From assembly GCF_002135235.1 (NCBI RefSeq), contig NZ_NEGB01000013.1, positions 1 to 52,585 on the forward strand: a stretch of 52,585 nt of DNA, given 5' to 3'. The DNA is from Acinetobacter silvestris (lineage in GTDB: Bacteria; Pseudomonadota; Gammaproteobacteria; Pseudomonadales; Moraxellaceae). The translations under genes and the position numbers were made by a program. Shown one piece after another: positions 38,844-46,675 of the stretch; position 1 is the first letter of the stretch; every line of letters starts with the position of its first letter. The notes beneath the pieces are model-generated. The model was not told the DNA's origin and ran no database searches. It worked only from the letters and a program-made list of their open reading frames with translations.

Positions 38844-39491
38844 TCAATTCGATTCTAATTTTTCAATATTTAGTTTAATCATTTTTTCAGTTAATTTGAA
38901 ATTACCTTCCTTCCATCCAGAAATAACGGCTTGATTCATAGCATCCGAACTAACAGTAGTCCAATCAATTCTATAACCTAACTTAAATAATATCTGACCT
39001 AACATGAAACGTTGTGAACGGCCATTACCTTCTCTAAATGAATGAATGTAGTTCAAAACGACAAAAAATCTGGCCAAAAAACTACAAATTAAATCTATAT
39101 TTTCTTTATTATCAATTAAATATTCAAAATTATAATTTAAGCATGAAAATAGTAGCTCAGATAAAGGAGCTATATTGCTGTATCGGAGAAAGATACATTC
39201 ACCTTTATAGGTATTCACGAGTCTTAATTGGCCTGCCCATGGATAAATATCTATAAATAATTGATGATGTATATTTTTTAAATGTTCTAAGTCAAAATCA
39301 CCTAGAAAAATATGTATGTCTTCTTGTAACCTAGTATTTTGTAAGGCACTTAAAGCTTTCTCTGCCTCATTCAGATCTTTTGTATTGGAAATACCTAGAT
39401 TGTTTATCAGTACTCCATTTTCATCACAAAATGGATCATCATAAAAATCTTCTTCTGTTAAATAATAATGCAGCTCATCATTAAAGAACAT
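38844..39491 (-). CDS. Fic-domain toxin (VbhT/BepA-like)
   Basis: This 215-residue Fic protein would transfer AMP or a similar group to a target. The active loop is HSFREGNGR at residues 150-158, with catalytic His150; the usual HPF proline is serine here. Upstream YPWAGQLRLVNTYKGECIFL holds the target-binding flap. The antitoxin gene ends two bases before this start, so the pair is one operon. The length suits the simple two-gene module. The target cannot be inferred. Confidence 0.88.
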   Translation of the reverse strand: MFFNDELHYYLTEEDFYDDPFCDENGVLINNLGISNTKDLNEAEKALSALQNTRLQEDIHIFLGDFDLEHLKNIHHQLFIDIYPWAGQLRLVNTYKGECIFLRYSNIAPLSELLFSCLNYNFEYLIDNKENIDLICSFLARFFVVLNYIHSFREGNGRSQRFMLGQILFKLGYRIDWTTVSSDAMNQAVISGWKEGNFKLTEKMIKLNIEKLESN

Positions 39492-39493
39492 TT

Positions 39494-39679
39494 CTATCGG
39501 ACACGGTACAGTTCAACTAATGTATTTCTAGCCTGTTCAAATGTCTTAGAACCATTAACATATTCTTTTATTGGTTGTAAGCCTTTATTTTCTACAACTA
39601 AATTATCCACTGCAAATGAAGCTTTTACGGTTTGAAAAGCTTGAGTACGGCTGTTTTGCATACCAATAACTTTTTTCAT
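39494..39679 (-). CDS. VbhA-like antitoxin of the Fic pair
   Basis: This 61-residue protein precedes the Fic gene and resembles the VbhA antitoxin helix. The inhibitory motif of the family is S/TxxxE-G/N. Here the best match is SFAVDN at residues 21-26, with aspartate in place of the glutamate that blocks ATP binding. A following EYVNGSKTFEQARNTLVELY suits the C-terminal part. GAGAG lies upstream of the ATG. Confidence 0.8.
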   Translation of the reverse strand: MKKVIGMQNSRTQAFQTVKASFAVDNLVVENKGLQPIKEYVNGSKTFEQARNTLVELYRVR

Positions 39680-39756
39680 AAAACTCTCACTTCAGATAAA
39701 TCAGGCTATCTTTAAGGATATAACATTTTTCTTTAAAAAAGAAAGTAGATACCTTT

Positions 39757-39784
39757 ATTTAACATAAAATCTCTTATACCGAAA
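39757..39784 (-). other. Degenerate pdif-like site
   Basis: On the minus strand the halves are TTTCGGTATAA and TTATGTTAAAT with a 6-base spacer. The XerD half matches at ten of eleven positions and the XerC half at about eight. It lies upstream of the antitoxin gene, where pdif sites commonly flank toxin-antitoxin modules. Confidence 0.4.
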
Positions 39785-39954
39785 TAGCTTTGTAAGCCCC
39801 AAATAGAAATGTCCGGTTTCTCCAAAGTAAAAGTGTCCTACTAGCAACAGGACTGGTAGGCCATAAACAAGGATTAGGGCCGACTTATCCGATAATCTAC
39901 GGCTTGGAAAATAATTTCAAATAACATAAAAAGTTAAATCAATTGGTCCCTTTT

Positions 39955-40521
39955 TCATCCATTAATAATCGCACTAAACCTTGATATCCATGCTTGCGCA
40001 TCATGAGAATTCGATGCAAAGAACTTAAACATTGGCTGATCAGCATTATTCGTATTCACTACGATAGAATAGTGATCACGTGAAATCTCACTACCATCAG
40101 AACGCCGAATTGTATTTTTTTGCGTTTCAATATTCCAGCTTCGGATATCGCTAAGATCAAAAATTATAATATCTGCTAAAGTTTGGGTTGTGAAAGCAAT
40201 TTTTCGCTGTACGGTATCAATCACTACGCCTGTCGCTGAATAGCTTTCATTAAACCCTTCTGCCTGCAAATAGCTTAATTTTTGCTTGTGTAGTTTTTTA
40301 GGCAGTATATTACTGATATATATCCTTCGAAATGGATAATAAATTAAAAATGAAATGATTAAATAGAGGAAAGCCAAAAAATAAAATAAGATATCCGCCT
40401 TCATTCCAGTATAAATTTTGAAAGTAAATAACGTAATCAGAAAAAATATAAAATAGCCAAGTAAACACTGCATAGTAGACCAAGGCTGCTTTATTAAAAC
40501 CGTTTTTTTTACACAAGACAT
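39955..40521 (-). CDS. Membrane protein, possible DUF4755
   Basis: This protein of about 188 residues has two hydrophobic helices (LLGYFIFFLITLFTF and ILFYFLAFLYLIISFLIYY) followed by a soluble domain. Segments such as FNESYSATGVVIDTVQRKIAF, IIFDLSDIRSWNIE and the C-terminal DAQAWISRFSAI resemble DUF4755-type domains. The start is uncertain: the frame is open to 40587, which would overlap the upstream gene, and no clear ribosome site is seen. It forms a leftward pair with the exported protein at 40562. Function unknown. Confidence 0.6.
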   Translation of the reverse strand: MSCVKKTVLIKQPWSTMQCLLGYFIFFLITLFTFKIYTGMKADILFYFLAFLYLIISFLIYYPFRRIYISNILPKKLHKQKLSYLQAEGFNESYSATGVVIDTVQRKIAFTTQTLADIIIFDLSDIRSWNIETQKNTIRRSDGSEISRDHYSIVVNTNNADQPMFKFFASNSHDAQAWISRFSAIING

Positions 40522-40561
40522 AACATAAACTTTTAAAAAATTGTTAAAGTAGTAAAGAAAT

Positions 40562-41191
40562 TTACGATTGATTGGCAAGGCCATCATAGCCTGAAAGATT
40601 TGGTATTTTGGTCACTAATTTACAACCCTTAAATGCTCCTCTATAATTTAAAATATGTAGATGAGCTAAGTCTAAACTTTGGTTTATTTTCTTCGTCGTA
40701 TCTCCATACACACCATAACTGCATTTCTTATTACCAAGCCCTCTATCCATAATTATTACAGTAAGTTCATTATAGTAAGGAACGGCAAATACGAGTGCTT
40801 GTATATCCTTTTCTCTAGATACAGTTTCAAGTAGAACAGACCAAAGATCATCATTGTCGCCTGGTGGTTCAGAGATCTCAGCGGAAGATTCTATATCAAA
40901 GAAACGTCCATCAAATGGAGAAGCTTTAAATGCTTTGGCGACTCTATCCCTGAAGAGTTGGTCATGAGCATATAACTCACTGAACGAAAAATTGCACTCA
41001 GGAGGGAGGCTCATATTCCCATCATCACTGATCATTAGCTTATCTAAACACTTTTTAGACACCATTTTTTTCAAACTACTGTTCTTGTTTTTACTAGGCT
41101 TTACTTCAGGCGCTATTCCCGCATAAGCGATACCACTGAAATATAGCGCCATAGCTACACCAGGTATAAGTAATAAATTCTTAAACCCCAT
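40562..41191 (-). CDS. Exported protein of unknown function
   Basis: This 209-residue protein has a signal peptide with likely cleavage near AYAG (residues 22-25). The mature protein has four cysteines and a mixed fold including LQALVFAVPYYNELTVIIMDRGLGNKKCSYGV in part. AGAGGTAAAA lies before the ATG. I do not recognise the family. Its neighbours are also a membrane protein and a lipoprotein, so this trio may act in the envelope. Confidence 0.65.
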   Translation of the reverse strand: MGFKNLLLIPGVAMALYFSGIAYAGIAPEVKPSKNKNSSLKKMVSKKCLDKLMISDDGNMSLPPECNFSFSELYAHDQLFRDRVAKAFKASPFDGRFFDIESSAEISEPPGDNDDLWSVLLETVSREKDIQALVFAVPYYNELTVIIMDRGLGNKKCSYGVYGDTTKKINQSLDLAHLHILNYRGAFKGCKLVTKIPNLSGYDGLANQS

Positions 41192-41314
41192 TTTTACCTC
41201 TACATAATTTGGTTAAGAGTAGACTTTGTTCTATTCCGTCATTTTTTATTAAAAATATATTCATCATTCTTTGATTTGGATGATTACTTAGAATGGATGG
41301 GTCTAAAATCAAAA

Positions 41315-41758
41315 TTAGCCCACAATACTCCAATGTAATACTTTAGAAGATGATTGGTTGCCCTCAAAAGTAAGTGAACAAATCGCTTTAAATCTGGAAT
41401 CAAAACCATAACGGCTAACTTGATCACTAATCTGAAAGTTATAAGTCACTGCAATTGAGTTAAGCATATCTGCCCGCGCATCTGTCAGTGTCTCATGAGC
41501 CATTTTTTCGATTTGAACTTTGGTCTTGCCTTTTGAATTTTGGCATTGTTCTTTGGTTAACATTGCTGACTGGCTTGCTGTTTTAGTTTGTCCTGTAGAT
41601 GTGTTGCTTGTTGACCCTGTAGCGCCAAGCACTTCATTGATACTTTTAATACCATTATTCAGTGTTATACCCAATGTCTGCACATTATTTGGTATCGACT
41701 CACATGCAGATAGAATGAAAGGAACCGAAACCGCTAATATCAACTTATAAAATTTCAT
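41315..41758 (-). CDS. Putative lipoprotein
   Basis: This 147-residue protein has a lipoprotein signal with lipobox LSAC at residues 16-19. A serine/threonine-rich linker (TGSTSNTSTGQTKTASQS) precedes a compact C-terminal domain with two cysteines (KEQCQN and AICSLTF). AGAGGG precedes the ATG at short distance. Its role is unknown; it may belong with the two leftward exported genes. Confidence 0.7.
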   Translation of the reverse strand: MKFYKLILAVSVPFILSACESIPNNVQTLGITLNNGIKSINEVLGATGSTSNTSTGQTKTASQSAMLTKEQCQNSKGKTKVQIEKMAHETLTDARADMLNSIAVTYNFQISDQVSRYGFDSRFKAICSLTFEGNQSSSKVLHWSIVG

Positions 41759-41868
41759 TAAAACCCTCTATTTTTTTAATTTTGAGTATCCCCTTGCCTT
41801 CAATCAACACGATTTAAATGTAAAAACATCAAATTATCAGTATATTATCAAGCACCGCACCCAAAACA

Positions 41869-41900
41869 GGTGCATGGTAGCATGCACCTATTATAGGTGC
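41869..41900. promoter_or_regulatory. Overlapping palindromes before the Xre gene
   Basis: GGTGCATG and CATGCACC (41869-41888) and GCACCTAT and ATAGGTGC (41884-41900) form two overlapping palindromes that touch the start codon at 41902. They are likely autoregulatory operators of the Xre protein and could also act on the divergent lipoprotein gene. Confidence 0.65.
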
Positions 41901-41901
41901 A

Positions 41902-42159
41902 ATGAAAAACATTACTTTATCTATTCACTCTAATGAGTATGTGTGGCTACGCCAATTATTTATTCAGAAGAGGAACCAGCTTGGACTTTCTCAAAGGGCA
42001 CTTGCAGAGCGCTTAGGGGTTATTTATTCTTTTATTGGAAAAGTTGAAACAGGGGATCGAAAATTAGATATTTTTGAATTTATACATTATTGTGAAGCTT
42101 TAGAACTGGATGTAAATCAAGTCGTCACCCAGCTAAGATCATTAAGAAATAAAATTTAA
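41902..42159 (+). CDS. Xre-family transcriptional regulator
   Basis: This 85-residue single-domain helix-turn-helix protein contains LRQLFIQKRNQLGLSQRALAERLGVIYSFIGKVETGDRKLDIFEF. No toxin gene is next to it. Overlapping palindromes end one base before the start codon and suggest repression of its own gene. The following 190 bp to 42350 shows no gene I can identify. Confidence 0.8.
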   Translation: MKNITLSIHSNEYVWLRQLFIQKRNQLGLSQRALAERLGVIYSFIGKVETGDRKLDIFEFIHYCEALELDVNQVVTQLRSLRNKI

Positions 42160-42350
42160 AATTCATTTATTAAACTTGTGGACGGCCCCTCTATAATTGA
42201 TCATTGAGGGAACAATTCCTGTACTGATTTTAGCAACCTTTTGATATTGTCAGACACGAATACCATGCTCAAAGTCAGGTTCAGCACCATCAGTGCAAAT
42301 GATATAAAGTAGAACCTAAAGCGCACTTTATAATTCGGACAATAGAACAA

Positions 42351-42689
42351 ATGACTAAAACCGAAACTGTATTAACAAAAGCTGTTTTATCTGCAGCGGA
42401 GCATCTTGGTCTTACATCGGATCAACTTGCTGTGCTTCTTGATCTAGATTTGACGATAACCCATCTAGATGACTGTAAGTTTTCTTCACTACAAAAAGAA
42501 ATTGCTCTAATGCTCATACGCATCACAGTTTCCCTAGATGCCCTTTCAGGTGGTGATACTTCAATGACGCAACATTTTATGAAATCGCCAAATAAAGTAA
42601 CTGGTGGCATTCCGGTCGAACAGATTCAAAATATTCAGGGATTAGCCACTGTTTTACAATTTGTAGAAGGTCTTCAAACTAAACACTAA
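42351..42689 (+). CDS. DUF2384/MbcA-like orphan protein, copy 1
   Basis: This 112-residue protein has a C-terminal region FMKSPNKVTGGIPVEQIQNIQGLATVLQFVEGL, like the Xre/MbcA/ParS toxin-binding domain (WLxxPNxxLGGxxPxExIxTxEG). The N-terminal part SAAEHLGLTSDQLAVLLDL replaces the helix-turn-helix. No RES-domain toxin follows. The protein at 44711 has the same layout. It may be a lone antitoxin or a regulator of another RES toxin. Confidence 0.65.
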   Translation: MTKTETVLTKAVLSAAEHLGLTSDQLAVLLDLDLTITHLDDCKFSSLQKEIALMLIRITVSLDALSGGDTSMTQHFMKSPNKVTGGIPVEQIQNIQGLATVLQFVEGLQTKH

Positions 42690-42896
42690 TATGTATAAGG
42701 CTTTATTGCACAAAAAATTAAAAGTTATAGCTTCGTCAAATAATTCAAGATATAAAAATGCATCTTCTTAAAGTATATGGCCTACCTAATTCTGTAAATT
42801 TATTGAAAACAGCCATAGATATAAATTCTTTTAAGCTGGTTAGAGAAAAATTGAATGTTATAACTTCAATTGCTATTCAAGAATCATAATAAAAAG

Positions 42897-42953
42897 TTTG
42901 CTATATAGCTAACATTAGGTAAAATAAGCTAAATATTTGCTATATAGCTAACA
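42897..42953. repeat. Two direct repeats before the HipB-like gene
   Basis: TTTGCTATATAGCTAACA occurs at 42897-42914 and 42936-42953, each holding the palindrome GCTATATAGC. Two copies 39 bp apart just before the gene look like operators for the HipB-like regulator. Confidence 0.65.
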
Positions 42954-42976
42954 AATTTTAGGAACTACAAACTCAT

Positions 42977-43237
42977 ATGGCTTCTAGAAGAGAAATAGGT
43001 ATAGAGATACGTTTAGCAAGAAAATCTCTGGGCTATACACAGAAGACACTTTCAGAAAAGACAACTGTTAATAAAACGACAATCTCTGAGATGGAAAATG
43101 GTCGATTCACAGGCTCATTTGACATATTCGAACGTATTATTGATGGTGTTGGCTTACAATTCGAAGTTCATAAGAAAAGGCTTGTATTCCCACATTGGGA
43201 TGAAATTAAAGCACTATTTGCAGAAGATGAAGAGTAA
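42977..43237 (+). CDS. HipB-like Xre regulator
   Basis: This 86-residue protein has a helix-turn-helix in IGIEIRLARKSLGYTQKTLSEKTTVNKTTISEMENGRF and a tail GLQFEVHKKRLVFPHWDEI, typical of HipB-like antitoxins. No HipA kinase gene follows. The stretch 43238-43483 holds only a start-less open frame. Either the toxin was lost or this is a stand-alone regulator. Two direct repeats upstream probably bind it. Confidence 0.75.
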   Translation: MASRREIGIEIRLARKSLGYTQKTLSEKTTVNKTTISEMENGRFTGSFDIFERIIDGVGLQFEVHKKRLVFPHWDEIKALFAEDEE

Positions 43238-43483
43238 AAAACATGAGTTATATATTCACTTTTGCTATCGACCAACCCATAACGTATACATAATATAATC
43301 AGCCTCTCTACATCCGTGAGTGCTTCGCTCAGCTGATTCAAATTATGGTTCATAGCATGACTGGTTTGAAGCTAAAACCACCAAATACTACTACATTTCT
43401 AAGGATAGTAGGAATTACCCACCCTGACCATTGTCATGTTGATCTTAAGAAGAGGTCGGGCGACATAGCTTTGATATAAAATT

Positions 43484-43807
43484 TTAGTTTTGCAACGATA
43501 AGATAAATTTTTCAATCATCAGTCTTTCTGATTCAGGTAATGCTTGAATAGACCTCGTAATTGGATCACTTCCTGAATGAGTGTGTTGATCCATACATCC
43601 CAATAAATAATCAGCAGATATATTCAGTACAACAACTAACTTATAAAAATTTTCTAATGATGGTTTACGAGAACCTGCCTCAATATGTGCAATTGATGTA
43701 GATGGAATGCCTGATTTTTCAGCCACTTCTTGCTGTGTCATTTTTCTCATTTTTCGGATTTCTTTTAGTCTTAGACAAAACAAATCCGCATCCATTTCAA
43801 GCATCAT
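43484..43807 (-). CDS. Xre-family transcriptional regulator
   Basis: This protein of about 107 residues has an N-terminal helix-turn-helix (LRLKEIRKMRKMTQQEVAEKSGIPSTSIAHIEAGSRKPSLENF in part) and a short C-terminal tail SIQALPESERLMIEKFI, similar to phage-like repressors. The start is unclear: ATG codons at 43807, 43804 and 43795 are possible and the frame opens at 43852. It is convergent with the HipB-like gene. Confidence 0.7.
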   Translation of the reverse strand: MMLEMDADLFCLRLKEIRKMRKMTQQEVAEKSGIPSTSIAHIEAGSRKPSLENFYKLVVVLNISADYLLGCMDQHTHSGSDPITRSIQALPESERLMIEKFILSLQN

Positions 43808-44113
43808 AATAAAAAACCATAGTCGACAATAATAACTTGACCAAATAGACAAGTTTATGTATAAATATTGATAACATTTTATTGTCTATTTCGACAAAAA
43901 ACATCTTTTAAAAACTCAGAAGGAAAATTAGATGATCAATATTGTATATGCATGAGTGACTTATCTAGACAATAGGCCACTCATGCTTTTCATTCCAAAT
44001 CAAGGAAATGAAAGATTGTAAAATTTCGACGTTTTACCTTTGCATTCTTTCATAACAAATAATTTAAGTAAATTTTTCTTTTAAGAAAAATCTATTCACT
44101 TAAAGGCTTAACT

Positions 44114-44440
44114 ATGAATAATTCCTCTCATGTCGTTCTTAAATCAATTAGATCTGAAATCCGTAATCTTAATGTACGTACCATCTCAAAAATAGTTGCT
44201 TCTAAAATTATCGAAACGACGGACCTACAATTACTATTTGAACCAGGCTTTTGCAAACAACTTAATGTTGCTCACCATCTCACGACACATGAAGCAGTAG
44301 CATATTTTGTTGATCATCAATTTTTTGAAGAATATGGGTTTCAACAAGTATCTTTAATTAGTTTACAGAATATATATGATCAACTTTTAACGAATTTCTA
44401 TAAGAATCTGACGAACACGCCTTACTATCCTCCTATGTAA
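44114..44440 (+). CDS. Hypothetical protein
   Basis: This 108-residue protein has no signal peptide or membrane segment and no family I recognise. The sequence is helical with IRSEIRNLNVRTISKIVASKII at the start and a C-terminal YDQLLTNFYKNLTNTPYYPPM. AAAGG lies eight bases before the ATG, which supports it as a real gene. It stands alone between an Xre gene and the second DUF2384-like gene. Confidence 0.5.
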   Translation: MNNSSHVVLKSIRSEIRNLNVRTISKIVASKIIETTDLQLLFEPGFCKQLNVAHHLTTHEAVAYFVDHQFFEEYGFQQVSLISLQNIYDQLLTNFYKNLTNTPYYPPM

Positions 44441-44710
44441 CAGAAAGATCTTAATCATAATTAAGTCCTTACATCAAAATTAGTGCGGACTTAATTCATG
44501 GTTATAAATGATGTTCTATAGCAACGAAGGCTGCAAGAAAATGAGAAACTTAGCAAAAACCCAGACTCAGTCTTGCGGACATCTGCAAAAACCATCACTT
44601 TAATTATTTCTATTACTTGTATTCCAAGATAATTATCAGGAGAGCAACCATTGTATTTTTGATATTTTTTTTGATCAATTGCTTGTTTATCCATTATTAA
44701 GGGCATGCTT

Positions 44711-45100
44711 ATGAGTCCACTTTCACAATCTATAAATCAATCTAGAGTTTTGGCCAAAGCTTCATGGAAAGCTGCTGAACATCTTGGACTAAAGCCAGAG
44801 CAATTTTTAAAAATTCTGCATCTTGAATGCGTTGATATGAATTTATCTGAAGCAACCCTAATTCTAGATCCTAATTCTAAACAAGGAGAAATAGCATTAA
44901 TCATCATTCGGATTTACAAGGCTATCTATAATCTGAATGGTGGTGATATCGAGTGGATGCACCATTTTCTCAACTCTCCTAATCTATTAACAAGTGGAAT
45001 TCCTATAGAACAACTGGAAAGTATGAGTGGGCTGCTTTCCGTACTCAAGACTGTAGAATCTCTAAATAGCCACCAAAATTCTAGAATAACCATCTTTTGA
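44711..45100 (+). CDS. DUF2384/MbcA-like orphan protein, copy 2
   Basis: This protein of about 129 residues is a diverged relative of the one at 42351: both share AAEHLGL near the start, a GGD motif (NGGDIEWMHHF here) and a C-terminal FLNSPNLLTSGIPIEQLESMSGLLSVLKTVESL. The ATG at 44711 is chosen because AAGGG lies eight bases upstream; an ATG at 44705 would be too close. No RES toxin is nearby. Confidence 0.65.
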   Translation: MSPLSQSINQSRVLAKASWKAAEHLGLKPEQFLKILHLECVDMNLSEATLILDPNSKQGEIALIIIRIYKAIYNLNGGDIEWMHHFLNSPNLLTSGIPIEQLESMSGLLSVLKTVESLNSHQNSRITIF

Positions 45101-45470
45101 TGGGCCTTTTCTAATCTAAAGGAGAACGCTGACCATTGGAACCATGTCTGCGTTTTGAATTATAGAACATCTCAATATATTCAAAGATATCAGACCTTGG
45201 CTTCAGTTCTTGATGTATATATTTTCTTCTTGATTCTTTCTCGCTTTAACAACTGAAAGAAGCTCTCAGCAACATCATTATCATGACAATTTCCTCTGCG
45301 ACTCATCCAAAGTTGAACACAAACGATGGATCGGCCATATACGCTGATTGTCCTGAATAAAGGCATACCTCACCTGGACTGGCTTGCGAAGTACACCGCG
45401 GCTTTTTTTAATATGTCTCTTTCTCTTGGTTCGCACTTATATTTTAACTACTTTAGACTCAGGCTTTTTT
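45101..45470 (-). pseudogene. IS3-family transposase remnant with internal deletion
   Basis: The minus strand shows the end of orfA and start of orfB in pieces (AFIQDNQRIWPIHRLC at about 45310-45360), then jumps to the orfB core SRRGNCHDNDVAESFFQLLK (about 45240-45300). After a frameshift it continues SDIFEYIEMFYNSKRRHGSNGQ. The catalytic centre is mostly deleted, so the element is dead. No inverted repeats are seen. The plus-strand 86-codon frame over this stretch is a shadow. Confidence 0.75.
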
Positions 45471-45604
45471 TATTTAAATCAAACTATGGGACAGCAAGGT
45501 ATTTGCCAGCTTGCCCGAGTAAAGTATCAGTATTATCCTTAAATACAGTCATCAATTTAAGATTAAAACGATGTGCAGGGTTTTAAAGATTACTCGTGCT
45601 GGTT

Positions 45605-45660
45605 ATAGCGAGAAGTGAATTTGGTTTGGCGATTAAATTTTATTTTCTCGCTATTTTTTT
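45605..45660 (+). terminator. Possible terminator with a long loop
   Basis: ATAGCGAGAA (45605-45614) and TTCTCGCTAT (45645-45654) pair around a 30-base loop, followed by seven T residues. It may end plus-strand transcription before the mobilization region. Confidence 0.5.
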
Positions 45661-45703
45661 GCACAGAAAATATCAACAGTTCCTAAGAACTTCACACCAT
45701 AAT

Positions 45704-46078
45704 TTATTTTTTCTTCTTTAAAAAAGCTGTTAAATTTTCTGCAGTAATTCCAGTAAAATTGTTTTCTTCTAGAAAATGCAATATTTCTTGTACCGTTGCA
45801 CCAAGACCAAAAAGCTGGAGTAAAGTTTGCCTATGCTGAGTAAGTAATTGATTTCGCGTGATCGTTGTTTCATTCATTTTTTGAATATGACGAAGAAGAA
45901 TGTCTTCAAATTTTTTAGAATCATTTTCGCTATATATTTTTTGATTTTTTTCAACAAACTTTGAGTCCTTAGAATCATTTTCTGGGGCAGCGTCAAAAGA
46001 ATGATCTGTTGAGCTTTTAAGATTTTTATCATCAGACTTTTCAATATCAAGTGCTAAAACATTCTGATCTTGCATCAT
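45704..46078 (-). CDS. Hypothetical protein beside the mobilization genes
   Basis: This 124-residue protein has an acidic, low-complexity N-terminal half (DAAPENDSKDSKFVEKNQK) and a helical C-terminal half (NQLLTQHRQTLLQLFGLGATVQEILHFLEENNFTGI) ending in a lysine run. It has no signal peptide. It lies divergent from mobC and mobA across the presumed oriT region, as accessory mobilization genes often do. Family not recognised. The first two codons are ATG ATG. Confidence 0.55.
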   Translation of the reverse strand: MMQDQNVLALDIEKSDDKNLKSSTDHSFDAAPENDSKDSKFVEKNQKIYSENDSKKFEDILLRHIQKMNETTITRNQLLTQHRQTLLQLFGLGATVQEILHFLEENNFTGITAENLTAFLKKKK

Positions 46079-46272
46079 ATACCTTCCTTAAAAATAAATT
46101 TACAAGATCATTATTCGAAATATCTATGCTGATAGAAATGGCAAAACATGACCCTTTTTTGATTTTTAAATGACTGAAAAATGTAATCTTTTGCGATAAT
46201 AAAAAAGTGAAAAAAATAACATGATCTCTATCATATTTAGACAATTAGATCATTTTCAAAAAATACAGGATG

Positions 46273-46350
46273 GGACAAAAGATATCTTTTGTCCAAAGTA
46301 CAAATATCGAGCTCGCTATGCTCGGTCTCAATTTGCATACAGTAGAAAAA
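46273..46350. other. Candidate oriT region with a perfect 22-bp palindrome
   Basis: GGACAAAAGAT and ATCTTTTGTCC (46273-46294) form a perfect palindrome. Just after it ATCGAGCTCGCTATGCTCGG shows a second small inverted element. It lies between the divergent accessory gene and mobC, where the origin of transfer of MOBP plasmids is usually found. The nick site cannot be fixed from sequence alone. Confidence 0.5.
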
Positions 46351-46351
46351 A

Positions 46352-46675
46352 ATGAATAAAAAAGATTCTCTTGATAAACAAATGCTGATTCATCTTACTA
46401 AGGATGAATTCAATCAAATTCAGACCGCTTGTAAACAGGCATCAATGAAGCAATCGGATTACCTCAGACATAAGCTTTTAAGTACATCAGCCTTAAGTTT
46501 TATACCGTCAAACGATATTCATAATGTTCGCCTCTTAGGATTCATGCTCACAAAAATCTTTGAACAACTGAAAGATACGCAAATTATTGATCATGACGTG
46601 AGAGAAATAAATCAGCTCATCACAGAGATCAAATTAACTGTGCGCAGACTCAATGATGAATTGGATAAATCATGA
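46352..46675 (+). CDS. MobC-like mobilization accessory protein
   Basis: This 107-residue protein resembles MobC-type relaxosome proteins: a ribbon-helix-helix-like MLIHLTKDEFNQIQTACKQASMKQSDYLRHKLL, followed by a helical tail (DVREINQLITEIKLTVRRLNDELDKS). It overlaps the relaxase start by four bases (ATGA), so both are cotranslated. It should bind oriT and help strand opening. Confidence 0.7.
   Translation: MNKKDSLDKQMLIHLTKDEFNQIQTACKQASMKQSDYLRHKLLSTSALSFIPSNDIHNVRLLGFMLTKIFEQLKDTQIIDHDVREINQLITEIKLTVRRLNDELDKS

Noticed and set aside
39796..39900. Possible IS end (AAATGTCCGGTTTCTCC and a later GTGTCC)
   Set aside because: The repeats resemble IS ends in general, but no transposase or paired inverted repeat was found.
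42160..42350. Possible IS remnant between the Xre gene and the DUF2384-like gene
   Set aside because: A minus-strand TDGAEPDFEHGIRV is seen, but it is too short to assign.
42700..42730. GGCTTTATTGCACAAA as an IS inverted repeat
   Set aside because: It is similar to ends of several IS families, but there is no partner end or transposase beside it.
43290..43480. Open plus-strand stretch after the HipB-like gene (PLYIRECFAQLIQIM)
   Set aside because: It lacks a start and I could not link it to HipA or any other family. It may be a gene fragment but this is not supported.
44491..44694. Minus-strand frame divergent from the second DUF2384-like gene
   Set aside because: A start exists but there is no ribosome site, and the content shows no family or clear coding signal. 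Left out as unsupported.
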